Source of the DNA: Pseudochelatococcus lubricantis
Lineage (GTDB): Bacteria; Pseudomonadota; Alphaproteobacteria; Rhizobiales; Beijerinckiaceae
Length of the DNA: 64,000 nucleotides
Direction of reading: 5' to 3'
Assembly: GCF_042432495.1 (NCBI RefSeq)
Contig: NZ_JBHLXC010000002.1
Span: forward strand, 310,001 to 374,000
The notes below the pieces were generated by a model. The model searched no databases. It was not told where the DNA came from and was given only the letters and a program-made list of their open reading frames with translations. A program made the position numbers and the translations under genes. Positions 36,682 to 45,907 of this stretch are shown here, piece after piece. Within the stretch, counting starts at the first letter, position 1. Every line of letters starts with the position of its first letter.

Positions 36682-37625
36682 GCGCGCCCCCTGAGTCGCG
36701 GATCGACGATGGCATAGGCGAGGTTGACGAGAAAGTTGACGATGACCACGCTCGCCACCAACAGCATGACGACGCTCTGCACCACCGCGAGATCGCGCTG
36801 GTTGACGGCCTGGAAGACGAGACGCCCGAGGCCCGGCAGGAAGAACACGTTCTCGATGATGATCGTGCCGGCGAGCAGGAAGGAGAATTGCAGGCCGACG
36901 ACGGTCAGCACCGGGATAAGCGCGTTGCGCAGCGCATGCCGCCGCAGCGCCTCGCCCCGCGTCAGCCCCTTGGCGCGGGCGGTGCGGATGAAGTCCTGAT
37001 CGAGGGTATCGATCAGCGCGGAGCGCATCACCTGCGCGAGGATTGCGCCCTGTGGCAGCGCCAGCGCGACCGCCGGCAGCAGCAGCGCCGCCAACGCCGG
37101 CAGCACGCCGGCCTCCCAGCCCGGGAAGCCCCCCGGCGGCAGCCATCGCCAGGTGATGGCGAACAGCAGCACCAGCAGCATGGCGAACCAGAAATTGGGC
37201 ACGGCGATGCCAAGCTGCGTGACGAGCAGCACGCCGCGATCCGCGAGCCGGCCGCGCCGCGCCGCCGCGAGCATGCCGAGCGGCAAGGCTATGGCGACGG
37301 TGAGCGCCAGCGCCAGCAGCGCCAGCGGCAGGCTGACGGACAGCCGCTCCCTCACCAGTTCCATCACCGGCACGGCATACGTGTTGCTCGTGCCGAGGTC
37401 GCCGGAGAAGAAGCCCGCCGCCCAGGCGGCGTAGCGCACGGGCAGGGGCTGGTCCAGTCCCAGTTGCGCTCGCAGCGCCGCCAGCGTATCGGGACGCGCG
37501 TTCACGCCCAGCATCACCTCCGCCGGGTCGCCGGGCAGCACCTGCATGGCAGCGAACACCAGCACAGACGCACACGCGAGCGTCAGCAGCAGCGACAGCA
37601 CCGCCCGCAGGAGCACGCGGATCAT
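36678..37625 (-). CDS. ABC importer permease, DppB-like
   Basis: 315-aa inner-membrane permease. Features of the DppB/OppB group are the N-terminal membrane helix, VLPGDPAEVMLG at residues ~29-40, LGLDQPLPVRY, and the coupling loop FIRTARAKGLTRGEALRRHALRNALIP. Runs as SBP - DppB - DppC - dual ATPase with 4-bp overlaps between the last three, a tight four-gene operon. Confidence 0.92.
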   Translation of the reverse strand: MIRVLLRAVLSLLLTLACASVLVFAAMQVLPGDPAEVMLGVNARPDTLAALRAQLGLDQPLPVRYAAWAAGFFSGDLGTSNTYAVPVMELVRERLSVSLPLALLALALTVAIALPLGMLAAARRGRLADRGVLLVTQLGIAVPNFWFAMLLVLLFAITWRWLPPGGFPGWEAGVLPALAALLLPAVALALPQGAILAQVMRSALIDTLDQDFIRTARAKGLTRGEALRRHALRNALIPVLTVVGLQFSFLLAGTIIIENVFFLPGLGRLVFQAVNQRDLAVVQSVVMLLVASVVIVNFLVNLAYAIVDPRLRGRA

Positions 37626-37659
37626 GGCGAGGGGCCGGCAGGCGCGGGACGGGAAAGGG

Positions 37660-39189
37660 CTAGTCCTGCCACGAAACGCCGGTCAGATCGTTGGCGGGAA
37701 TCGGCGCGTTCTCCCACAGGCCCTTCAGCTTGGCGTCCCAGATGCCGATCTTGGGCAGCAGGAAGAGGAAGCCGTTGACGGAATCGTCCGCAAGCTTCTC
37801 CTGAATCCGCTTCAGGATGTCGAGCCGCTTCGCATCGTCCGTCTCGGCCACGAGCGCGGCATAGAGTTCCTTGTATTCCGGGCTGTGGTAGTCGAAGTAA
37901 TAGTCGTCGCGCGCGTAGATATCGAGGTCGTTCGGCTCGACGTGGGCGACGATGCTGAGATCGTAGCGCCTGTCGCGGAACACGTCGGAGAGCCACTGCG
38001 CCCATTCCACCGGCACGATTTCCGTCTCGATGCCCACGGCCCGCAGCTGCGCCGCGATGATCTCGCCGCCGCGGCGCGCGTAGGACGGCGGCGGCAGCAC
38101 GAGTCGCAGGCGCAGCTCCGGCACGCCCGCTTCCTTCAGCAGCTCGCGCGCCTTGTCGGGATCGTAAGGATAGCGGCCCGTAAGGTCGACATACCCCTTG
38201 TTCTGGGGCGCGTAGTGGGAGCCGATGGGCTGGGCGAGCCCGTCCATCGCGCCATCGATCAGCGCCTTGCGGTCGATGGCGTGCGCGATGGCGCGGCGCA
38301 CGCGGATGTCGTCGAGCGGTTTCCGGCCGTTGTTGATGGCGAGCACCGTCTTGCCCTCGGTGTTGCCGACGACGACGGTGAAGCGCGGGTCGGCCCGGAA
38401 CTGGGGCACGTTCTCCGGCGCGGGAAAATTCGGGAAGGCGTCGATATCGCCCGCGAGCAGCGCGGCATAGGCGGCGGAGGGATCGCCGATGATGCGGAAC
38501 GTGGCCCGCGCCAGTGCGGGCTTCGCGCCCCAGTAGCGCTCGTTGCGCTCCAGATCGATCCGGTCGCCCTTCACCCAGCGCGAAACGCGGAAGGGGCCGG
38601 TGCCGTTGGGGTTGGTGCGGTTCGTATCGGCAGTTTCCTTCGCCACGATGACGGCGGCGGGCAGGCCGAGCGTGAACGGGAACTGCGCGGTGGGCCGCCT
38701 GAGGACGATACGCACGGTGCGCGGATCGACGACCTCCACGCTTTCGATCGGCTCCAGCAGCGACTTCTGCGGGTTGACGCTGTCTGCCGCGACCGCGCGG
38801 TCGAGCGTGAACTTCACATCGGCGGCGTCGAAGGAGCTGCCGTCGTGGAACTGCACGCCCTCGCGCAGGCGGAAGGTGTAGGTGCGCCCGTCGTCGGCGA
38901 TGTCCCAGCTTTCGGCGAGCCCCGGCAGAACCTCACCCTTGCCGTCGATTCGGGTCAGCCCCTCGAAGACGTTGGCATAGGTCACCTCGCCGATGGCCGC
39001 CGCCGCGCCGGCAGTGGGGTCTAGGTGCGGCGGCTCCAGCCGTACGCCGACCACGATCTGGCTGCGCGCGGCCATCGCGGACTGCACGCCGGACAGCAGG
39101 AACGCGCAGAGCGCCGCCATCGCGAGATAACCGATCAGCCGCCGGAATCCGCCCCGGGCTACAGGCGAAGTCATATGCAAAGCCACCAT
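37660..39189 (-). CDS. ABC importer substrate-binding protein (SBP family 5)
   Basis: 509-aa periplasmic receptor of the peptide/nickel family. A signal peptide spans roughly residues 1-40 (hydrophobic run, then SAMA). The family-5 start EPPHLDPTAG, WDIADDGRTYTFRLREGVQFHDG and the NPNGTGPFRV segment are typical. ATG at 39189 follows AGGAG by 7 nt. First gene of the importer operon, 34 bp ahead of the permease. Ligand could be a di/oligopeptide, glutathione or another small molecule. Confidence 0.92.
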   Translation of the reverse strand: MVALHMTSPVARGGFRRLIGYLAMAALCAFLLSGVQSAMAARSQIVVGVRLEPPHLDPTAGAAAAIGEVTYANVFEGLTRIDGKGEVLPGLAESWDIADDGRTYTFRLREGVQFHDGSSFDAADVKFTLDRAVAADSVNPQKSLLEPIESVEVVDPRTVRIVLRRPTAQFPFTLGLPAAVIVAKETADTNRTNPNGTGPFRVSRWVKGDRIDLERNERYWGAKPALARATFRIIGDPSAAYAALLAGDIDAFPNFPAPENVPQFRADPRFTVVVGNTEGKTVLAINNGRKPLDDIRVRRAIAHAIDRKALIDGAMDGLAQPIGSHYAPQNKGYVDLTGRYPYDPDKARELLKEAGVPELRLRLVLPPPSYARRGGEIIAAQLRAVGIETEIVPVEWAQWLSDVFRDRRYDLSIVAHVEPNDLDIYARDDYYFDYHSPEYKELYAALVAETDDAKRLDILKRIQEKLADDSVNGFLFLLPKIGIWDAKLKGLWENAPIPANDLTGVSWQD

Positions 39190-39362
39190 CCCGCATCTCC
39201 TGAGCGCGCCGCGGAACCCGCGGTTCGGTTTCGCAGGTCAGGTTATCCGGGGAAAGACAGCCTGACGCAAGCAACTTTATGGAGGAAGCAGGATTGCCCA
39301 ATCACGACGAAGCTGTGCTAAACAACCCGGCACGAGTGGCAATATAATAACGTGAGCGAGAC

Positions 39363-40829
39363 ATGAGCGAGACAGACAGGCAAGCCCCTTCCGGACGCAT
39401 CACTCCCGTCATTCTTTCCGGCGGCACCGGCACGCGGCTGTGGCCGCTCTCGCGCGAGACCTTCCCCAAGCAGTTGCTGCCGCTTGCCGGCGAGCGCTCC
39501 ATGCTGCAGGAAACGGTGCTGCGCGTCGCCGACCGCAAGCGCTTCAACGCCCCCATCGTGATCGCCAACGTCGAGCATCGATTCGTCATTGCCGAGCAGT
39601 TGCGCGCTCTCGGCATCGACGACGCCACCATCGTGCTGGAGCCCGTCGGGCGCAATACCACGGCCGCGGCCGCCATCGCGGCGCTGGTCGAGAGCCGGCG
39701 CGATCCGCAGGGGCTCATTCTGTTGCTCGCCGCCGACCATGTCGTCCAGGACACACCGGCCCTGCTCGACGCCGTCTTCAACAGCCTGCCGGCGGCGGTG
39801 GCCGGCCGCTTCGTCCTGTTCGGCGTGCAGCCGACCGCGCCCGCCACCGGTTACGGCTATATCCAGCGGGGCGCCGAGGAAACCGACGTGCCGGGCGTCT
39901 ATCCGGTGCAGCGCTTTGTGGAGAAGCCCGACGCCGCGACCGCCCAGACCTATCTCGATTCGGGCGACTATCTGTGGAACAGCGCCATCTTCCTGCTTCC
40001 GGCGGCGGTGTTCCTGCAGGAGCTGGAACGGCTTGCGCCCGAGGTGCTGGCCGCGAGCCGCACGGCGCTCGACGCCGCGCGCGCCGATCTCGACTTCGTC
40101 CGCCTCGACGAGGCCGCGTTCGCCGAAAGCCCCTCCATCGCCGTTGACTACGCGGTGATGGAGAAGACTGCGCTTGCCGTCGTCACGCCCACCGATTGCG
40201 GCTGGACGGATGTCGGAAGCTGGTCGGCGCTATGGGCGATCGGCAGCCGTGACGGCAGCGGCAACGTGCTCATCGGCGATGTGGTGGCGGAGGACGTGCG
40301 CGGCAGCTACCTGCGCGGCGAGGGCCAGCTTGTCGCGGCGCTCGGCATCGACGACCTCGTGGTGGTCGCCACGCCCGACGTCGTGCTGGTGACGCGCAAG
40401 GACCGGGACCAGGACGTGAAGAAACTGGTCGAGCGCCTGCGCCGGAACGGCCACGCCGCCGCCACGCAGACCGTGCAGGTGCATCGCCCGTGGGGCTACT
40501 ACCAGTCCATCCACACCGGCGAGCGGTTTCAGGTGAAGCGGATCACCGTCAATCCCGGGGCGAAGCTGTCGCTGCAGAAGCACTTCCACCGCGCCGAGCA
40601 CTGGGTGGTCGTCAACGGCACGGCGCTCGTCACCCGCGACTCCGAACAGATTCTGCTGCGCGAGAACGAGTCCATCTTCCTGCCGCTCGGTTGCGTCCAC
40701 CGGCTGGAAAATCCGGGCAAGCTGCCGCTCAACCTGATCGAGGTGCAGTCCGGACCCTATCTCGGCGAGGACGACATCGTGCGCATCGAGGACATTTACG
40801 CCCGCACGGACGACACGCCCGCCAAGTGA
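39363..40829 (+). CDS. manC: Mannose-1-phosphate guanylyltransferase / mannose-6-phosphate isomerase
   Basis: 488-aa bifunctional enzyme of the AlgA/ManC/CpsB type, making GDP-mannose for surface polysaccharide. Residues ~15-300 are the nucleotidyltransferase, starting SGGTGTRLWPLSRETFPKQLL with FVEKPD further on; residues ~365-480 are the type II isomerase cupin with HRPWGYY, QKHFHRAEHWVVV and metal-binding histidines. ATG at 39363 has only a weak leader. Begins a small polysaccharide cluster with wzt/wzm and a glycosyltransferase. Confidence 0.93.
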   Translation: MSETDRQAPSGRITPVILSGGTGTRLWPLSRETFPKQLLPLAGERSMLQETVLRVADRKRFNAPIVIANVEHRFVIAEQLRALGIDDATIVLEPVGRNTTAAAAIAALVESRRDPQGLILLLAADHVVQDTPALLDAVFNSLPAAVAGRFVLFGVQPTAPATGYGYIQRGAEETDVPGVYPVQRFVEKPDAATAQTYLDSGDYLWNSAIFLLPAAVFLQELERLAPEVLAASRTALDAARADLDFVRLDEAAFAESPSIAVDYAVMEKTALAVVTPTDCGWTDVGSWSALWAIGSRDGSGNVLIGDVVAEDVRGSYLRGEGQLVAALGIDDLVVVATPDVVLVTRKDRDQDVKKLVERLRRNGHAAATQTVQVHRPWGYYQSIHTGERFQVKRITVNPGAKLSLQKHFHRAEHWVVVNGTALVTRDSEQILLRENESIFLPLGCVHRLENPGKLPLNLIEVQSGPYLGEDDIVRIEDIYARTDDTPAK

Positions 40830-40856
40830 CGGGCGCGGCGACCGGCGCCGGCGTTG

Positions 40857-41633
40857 CTACAGCACGCCGTCGCCGTCGTCGCCGATGCCGTAAGCTTCCA
40901 GCACCTCCTCTACGGTGCCATCCGCCACGATGCGCCCCTCGGAGAGCATGACGGCGCGGCTGCAGTACTTGCGCAGCGTCTTGGCGTCATGGGAGGCGAG
41001 CACCAGGATGCTGGCGCGGTCCATCATGCGCTCGATGCGGTCGCGCGCCTTGTGGGCGAAGGAGCTGTCGCCGACGCTGATCAGCTCGTCCAGCAGCAGG
41101 ATATCCGGCGTGCTGGCCGTCGAGATGGCGAAGGCGAGCCGCAGCGTCATGCCGCTGGAATAGGTACGCATCGGCAGGTTGACGTAGTCCCCGAGTTCCG
41201 AGAACGCCGCCACCTCCGGAATGAAGCCGCGCGCCTCATCGATGGTCATGCCGGTGAAGACGCCGCGCAGGATGATGTTCTCCGCGCCGGTCAGCTCGGG
41301 GTCCATGCCCATGGTGATGTCAAGGAGCGAGGCGACCTTGCCGACGATCTCGGCAGCGCCGCTCGACGGCTCGTATGCGCCGGAGAACACCCGCAGCAGG
41401 GTGGACTTGCCGGCGCCGTTGTGGCCGACGATCGCGAGCCTGTCGCCGTTGCGCAGCGACAGGGTGATGTCGCGCAGGGCCGTCACCGTCACCCCGTCGG
41501 CCTCGGTGCTCACCGCGCCCCCCACCCGCTGCAGCAGGGTGGAGCGGATCGAGCGGCCGCGCGCGTTGTAGATCGGAAACTCGACGCTCGCGTTGACGAG
41601 TTCAATGGACGGCAAAACGTTACTCTTCGCCAT
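40857..41633 (-). CDS. Polysaccharide ABC exporter ATP-binding protein (Wzt/KpsT type)
   Basis: 258-aa ATPase driving export of a lipid-linked polysaccharide across the inner membrane. Walker A GHNGAGKST is at residues 70-78, the signature is YSSGMTLRL, and LLLDELISVGDSSF is Walker B. There is no extra C-terminal carbohydrate-binding domain, so it matches the short Wzt/KpsT class that does not read a terminal glycan cap. Follows the permease gene by 6 bp. Confidence 0.9.
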   Translation of the reverse strand: MAKSNVLPSIELVNASVEFPIYNARGRSIRSTLLQRVGGAVSTEADGVTVTALRDITLSLRNGDRLAIVGHNGAGKSTLLRVFSGAYEPSSGAAEIVGKVASLLDITMGMDPELTGAENIILRGVFTGMTIDEARGFIPEVAAFSELGDYVNLPMRTYSSGMTLRLAFAISTASTPDILLLDELISVGDSSFAHKARDRIERMMDRASILVLASHDAKTLRKYCSRAVMLSEGRIVADGTVEEVLEAYGIGDDGDGVL

Positions 41634-41639
41634 GATTCC

Positions 41640-42449
41640 TCACAGCCAGTAGACGATGCGGGCGCGGAAGCGGGCAAACAGCGGCCACGTGACCGCCGTG
41701 AGCACGGCGATGACCGTCAGCGCCGCGCCGTAGTCGTACAATTCCGGCACCTTGCCGTGAATCGGATCGGTGACGATGCGCAGGAACACCGCGAACGGGT
41801 TGAGGTGCGTCACATACCATCCCCGCCCGTCGAGCTGGCTCACGCGCCACATGATCGGGGTGATGAAGAAGGCGAGCTGCAGCAGGTTGGCGATGATCTG
41901 GGGCAGGTCGCGGAAGCGCGTGCACAGGATGCCGCACAGGAGCGTGACGAGAAACGACGCCACCAGCAGCAGCGCGAAGCCCGGGAGCATCAGGAAGATG
42001 CCCCAGTCCGGCACCACGCCGAACAGCAGGAACACCGGCGGCACGATCACGATGTTGTGCGCCAGCGCGATGAGATTGCGCACGATGACGCGCATCACGA
42101 AAATCGTCTTTGGCAGGTTCTCCTGCCGCAGGAAGACCGTGCCCTGCACGAAGGCCGTGGTGCTGTCCGACACCACGCCGGACATGAAGGTCCAGATGAT
42201 GTAGTTGACGGCCAGATACGGCACATACTCGGCGACCGACTGCTTGAACAGCAGCGAGAACACGACCCCGATGCCGGCGACGAACACGGCCATCGACAGC
42301 GTGATCCAGAACTGGCCGAAGCGCGATCGCTTGTAACGCTGCCTGATGTCGCTGACGCCCATCAGGGTCCAGATTTGCCAGGACTTCATGCCGCGCAGAA
42401 AATCGTCGGCGGCAAGCCGCCAGTCTCTGGAAGTGGGATGAAGGGACAT
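41640..42449 (-). CDS. Polysaccharide ABC exporter permease (Wzm/KpsM type)
   Basis: 269-aa ABC-2 permease with six predicted membrane segments, beginning with the amphipathic FLRGMKSWQIWTLMGVSDIRQRYKRSRFGQFW helix typical of Wzm and KpsM. Works with the adjacent ATPase. ATG at 42449 is preferred (GAG about 10 nt upstream); an in-frame GTG four codons earlier at 42461 has no better site. Confidence 0.9.
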   Translation of the reverse strand: MSLHPTSRDWRLAADDFLRGMKSWQIWTLMGVSDIRQRYKRSRFGQFWITLSMAVFVAGIGVVFSLLFKQSVAEYVPYLAVNYIIWTFMSGVVSDSTTAFVQGTVFLRQENLPKTIFVMRVIVRNLIALAHNIVIVPPVFLLFGVVPDWGIFLMLPGFALLLVASFLVTLLCGILCTRFRDLPQIIANLLQLAFFITPIMWRVSQLDGRGWYVTHLNPFAVFLRIVTDPIHGKVPELYDYGAALTVIAVLTAVTWPLFARFRARIVYWL

Positions 42450-42785
42450 GCAGATGTTCACTCGACAACTGGTTGCAGCAACAGGTTGACCGCACGCGGA
42501 CCCGAGGAATCAGGCCCGCGATGAGGCATCGAAGGGCGCCGCCTGCTCCCGGTCCCCTCGCAAGCATCCGCTCGGGAGCCGGCCGGGCAGCAACCGCATC
42601 ACCCTTCGTAACCTGTCGCACAACTGGAGCAGGCTTGACCGCGCGTCCTGTCATTATCGGAGACGCCCCCCCGGGTCAACGTCCGTGCCGGGCAAACGGC
42701 ACGATCCTCGTGGACCTTGCCGGATATCGCTGTTAAACGGTCACGGGCGCAGGCGGCGGGAATGTCCGGCGCGGGCAGGGGCAAC
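42450..42785. other. Divergent intergenic region upstream of wzm and glycosyltransferase
   Basis: 336 bp with no supported gene. It separates the minus-strand exporter from the plus-strand glycosyltransferase and must hold both promoters. TTGACC at about 42634 is a possible plus-strand -35, but no -10 stands at proper spacing. Short open frames here lack ribosome-binding sites. Confidence 0.4.
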
Positions 42786-43679
42786 ATGGAACGGATCGTC
42801 GCCGGCATCGTCACCTTCAATCCCGATTTCGCCGTGCTCGCGGATCTCGTCGCCACGGTCGCGCCCGAGACGGCGGAGGTCGTCGTGGTCACCAACTCCC
42901 CCATGCCGGCGGAGGAGCGCGCGCGCCTGCTGGATATCGCCGGGGACACGCCCATCCACATCGACGATCCGGGCGGCAATGTCGGGCTGGGCGAGGCCTA
43001 CGCCCGCATCATGGCCAGGGCCGAATCAGCCGTGGCCGGCCGCGTGATCCTGTTCGACCAGGATTCGAGCCCCCCGCCGGGCATGGTGACGGCACTTTCC
43101 CGCCGGCTGTCGGCACTCCTGGCGGCGGGCGAGCGCGCGGCGCTGACCGGGCCCCTGCCCGTCTCCGCCTCGCCCGACCACAAGCCGCCGACCGTGCATC
43201 CCCATCCCGACGGGCGCGTCGTGGCAAAGGCGCGGGCCGTGTGGTTCGCGATTTCGTCGGGCAGCCTCATCGATATCGCGGCGTTTCGTGAAATCGGCCC
43301 GTTCCGCGGCGACTTCTTCATTGACGCCATCGACGTGGAATGGTGCTTCCGCGCCTGGTCGAAGGGGTTTTCCTGCTGGCTGGCGGATGACATCCCGATG
43401 CCGCACCGCCTCGGCGGCGGGCAGCTTCGGGTGCCCGTCATCGGCTGGGAACTGCCGGTGCAGTCGCCCCTGCGGCTGGGCACCTACGCGCGCAACCAGG
43501 CGGCGCTGCTGGGCATGGATCACGTTCCCCTGCGCTGGAAGACGCGCATCTGTCTCTACATCGCCGCGCAGACGCTGGCCTACTGGCTGGCCGACCGCGG
43601 CAGGACGGCGCGGCCGCGCGCGCTGGTAAAGGGATTCGCGGCCGGCCTCGCCGGGCGCCTCGGGCCGCCGCGCGCCTGA
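42786..43679 (+). CDS. Family 2 glycosyltransferase (rhamnosyltransferase-like)
   Basis: 297-aa GT-A enzyme adding a sugar to a surface glycan. It starts IVAGIVTFNPD as in WbbL-type rhamnosyltransferases, has FDQDSSPPPGM (the D-x-D metal/sugar-nucleotide site) near residues 95-105 and FIDAIDVEWCFRAWSKGF near 177-194, a catalytic-base region. ATG at 42786 is chosen because the fold begins right after it; in-frame starts at 42762 and 42717 exist. Downstream a GC-rich hairpin near 43709-43730 may end transcription. Confidence 0.85.
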   Translation: MERIVAGIVTFNPDFAVLADLVATVAPETAEVVVVTNSPMPAEERARLLDIAGDTPIHIDDPGGNVGLGEAYARIMARAESAVAGRVILFDQDSSPPPGMVTALSRRLSALLAAGERAALTGPLPVSASPDHKPPTVHPHPDGRVVAKARAVWFAISSGSLIDIAAFREIGPFRGDFFIDAIDVEWCFRAWSKGFSCWLADDIPMPHRLGGGQLRVPVIGWELPVQSPLRLGTYARNQAALLGMDHVPLRWKTRICLYIAAQTLAYWLADRGRTARPRALVKGFAAGLAGRLGPPRA

Positions 43680-43829
43680 AGCGAACCGCCTGCATCGCCA
43701 TGCAGGGAGGGCGCGTTTGACGCGCGCCCGGTGCCCTTTCCTTTTGCGGCAAAGGCAGCATAATCCGCCCGGGCCGCCAGCGCAGCGCGGCGAACGCACC
43801 AATGACTTCACCTGAGGGAACGACTTCAC

Positions 43830-45263
43830 ATGTATGCCAATGTCCAGCTCTTCATAAACGGCTCCTGGCGCGACAGCCTGTCGGGCAAAACCATCCCGGT
43901 CGTCAATCCCGCGACGGAGGAAGTCATCGGCACGGTTGCGCATGCCGAGATTCCCGATCTCGACCTCGCGCTCGCGGCGGCGGCGAGCGGCTTCGAGACC
44001 TGGCGCAGGACGTCTGCGTTCGCGCGCTCCAAGCTCATGCGCAAGGCGGCGGACCTGCTGCGCGAACGGGCAGAGCAGATCGCGCTGAAGATGACGCTCG
44101 AACAGGGCAAGCCGCTGGCCGAGGCCCGCATGGAAACGCTGGCCGCCGCCGATACCATCGACTGGTTCGCGGAAGAGGCGCGCCGCGCCTACGGGCGCGT
44201 GGTTCCCGCCCGCGCCGAGGGCGTCTACCAGCTCGTGATCAAGGAGCCCGTCGGCCCGGCCGCCGCCTTCACGCCGTGGAATTTCCCCATCAACCAGGTG
44301 GTGCGCAAACTCTCGGCCGCGCTCGCCGCCGGCTGCTCCATCATCGTCAAGGCACCCGAGGAAACGCCGGCCTCGCCCGCCGAACTCATCCGCGCGTTCA
44401 TCGACGCCGGCGTGCCGGGTGACGTCATCAGCCTCGTCTACGGCGTGCCGGCGCAGATTTCGGAATACCTCATCCCGCATCCGGTCATCCGCAAGATTTC
44501 CTTCACCGGCTCCACGCCCGTGGGCAAGCAGCTCGCGGCGCTTGCCGGCCTGCACATGAAGCGCGTCACGATGGAACTCGGCGGCCATGCGCCCGCCATC
44601 GTCTTCGACGATGCGGACCTCGACGTCGCGGCGAAGATGCTTGCCGGCGCGAAGTTCCGCAACGCCGGGCAGGTCTGCGTTTCGCCGACGCGCTTCCTGG
44701 TGCAGGAAGGCGTTTACGACGACTTCGTCAACAAGTTCACGACGTTCGCGAAGGCCATCAAGGTCGGCGACGGCACGGCGGAGGGCACCACCATGGGGCC
44801 GCTCGCGAACGAACGGCGCATCCCCGCCCTCGAAGGCCTCATCCAGGACGCCGTCCAGCACGGCGCGGAACTCGTCACAGGCGGCAACCGCATCGGCAAC
44901 AAGGGCTACTTCTTCGAGCCGACGGTGCTCGCCAACGTGCCCACCACCGCGCGGGCGATGAACGAGGAACCCTTCGGCCCGCTGGCGCTCATCGTGCCGT
45001 TCCGCGATTTCGACGACGCCGTGGCCGAAGCCAACCGCCTGCCCTTCGGCCTCGCCTCCTACGCCGTGACCCGCTCCGCGAAGACCGCCACCGCGCTGGC
45101 GCAGTCCATCGAAAGCGGCATGCTGACCATCAACCACCTCGGCCTCGCGCTCCCCGAAGTGCCCTTCGGCGGCATCAAGGATTCGGGCTACGGCTCCGAG
45201 GGCGGCCTTGAGGCGATCGAGGCTTATCTCAACACGAAATTCGTCTCGCAGGGCAGCCTGTAA
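43830..45263 (+). CDS. NAD(P)-dependent aldehyde dehydrogenase, succinate-semialdehyde type
   Basis: 477-aa aldehyde dehydrogenase. The catalytic pair is present: E249 in MELGGHAP and C283 in NAGQVCVSPTRF; the cofactor region has FTPWNFP and FTGSTPVGKQL. It resembles GabD-like enzymes of the succinate/glutarate/alpha-ketoglutarate semialdehyde group, but substrate choice cannot be read from these motifs. Start ATG at 43830; a strong terminator follows at 45294. No gabT is nearby. Confidence 0.88.
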   Translation: MYANVQLFINGSWRDSLSGKTIPVVNPATEEVIGTVAHAEIPDLDLALAAAASGFETWRRTSAFARSKLMRKAADLLRERAEQIALKMTLEQGKPLAEARMETLAAADTIDWFAEEARRAYGRVVPARAEGVYQLVIKEPVGPAAAFTPWNFPINQVVRKLSAALAAGCSIIVKAPEETPASPAELIRAFIDAGVPGDVISLVYGVPAQISEYLIPHPVIRKISFTGSTPVGKQLAALAGLHMKRVTMELGGHAPAIVFDDADLDVAAKMLAGAKFRNAGQVCVSPTRFLVQEGVYDDFVNKFTTFAKAIKVGDGTAEGTTMGPLANERRIPALEGLIQDAVQHGAELVTGGNRIGNKGYFFEPTVLANVPTTARAMNEEPFGPLALIVPFRDFDDAVAEANRLPFGLASYAVTRSAKTATALAQSIESGMLTINHLGLALPEVPFGGIKDSGYGSEGGLEAIEAYLNTKFVSQGSL

Positions 45264-45293
45264 CCGCGGCTGAAGCAGCCGCAACGCAATGCG

Positions 45294-45325
45294 GCCGGCA
45301 AGGGACATTCCCCTGCCGGCTTTTT
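45294..45325 (+). terminator. Rho-independent terminator after the aldehyde dehydrogenase
   Basis: GCCGGCA (45294-45300) pairs with TGCCGGC (45314-45320), extended by inner GGG/CCC pairs, and is followed by TTTTT at 45321-45325. It lies 31 bp after the stop. Confidence 0.88.
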
Positions 45326-45374
45326 CACGCCCGCTCACCCCAGCCGCCGGCGCTTGCCCGGCGACGGCCCGGCA

Positions 45375-45497
45375 TCAGCCGACGTTCACGATGGCGACGA
45401 GCGCGATCAGGACGAGCGCGATCGCAACCCCGCCCACGAACAGGCTGAACGGCACCTCGGTCCCGACGCCGCCACCCTGCGCATTGTTTTCAGCCAT
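45375..45497 (-). CDS. Small single-pass membrane protein, 40 aa
   Basis: ATG at 45497 lies 5-6 nt after a consensus AGGAGG. The product opens with a hydrophilic Gly-rich segment (MAENNAQGGGVGTEV) and then has one ~22-residue hydrophobic helix (FSLFVGGVAIALVLIALVAI) before VNVG and TGA at 45375. Too short for most gene finders. It stands alone between the aldehyde dehydrogenase terminator and the CoA-transferase gene. Not recognised; inner-membrane insertion with N-terminus out or in is undecided. The strong ribosome-binding site and clean membrane helix make translation likely. Confidence 0.7.
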   Translation of the reverse strand: MAENNAQGGGVGTEVPFSLFVGGVAIALVLIALVAIVNVG

Positions 45498-45907
45498 TGA
45501 CGCCTCCTGCGATCTCCATCCCGGAGCCTATCCCCGTTACCCGGAGCATATACGGACCGGCGCCGATGCGCCACCGCCCGGCTGCCCCGTCTCCGGTTAC
45601 CACGCCGTGGCGCGGCCTGACAAGCGCGCGGCGGGCGGCGGGTTAGCGGCAATGCATTTCCATTTTTCCTTCCCATACAACCAATTGCTAGGTTCCAAAC
45701 CGCGCCCGCGCCGTTGATCGTATCGAATATCGCCACATATGCTGGCGGGTGAGTCGTGCGGCAACGAACGGCTCTCTCCGTCATGACGATGGACGGCCCC
45801 TTCCCGACGCCACGGGCGGGCCGTTCCCTGACGTTCATTTGCCACGTGGACAGGCATTGCCGGAAAGACGGCAACCGAAACCGCGCGCAGTTTTCGAGGA
45901 CACGCTT

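Noticed and set aside
45749..45907. 53-codon N-terminal extension of the CoA-transferase
   Set aside because: Arg/Pro-rich, no family similarity; ATG 45908 has a ribosome-binding site and the normal family start.
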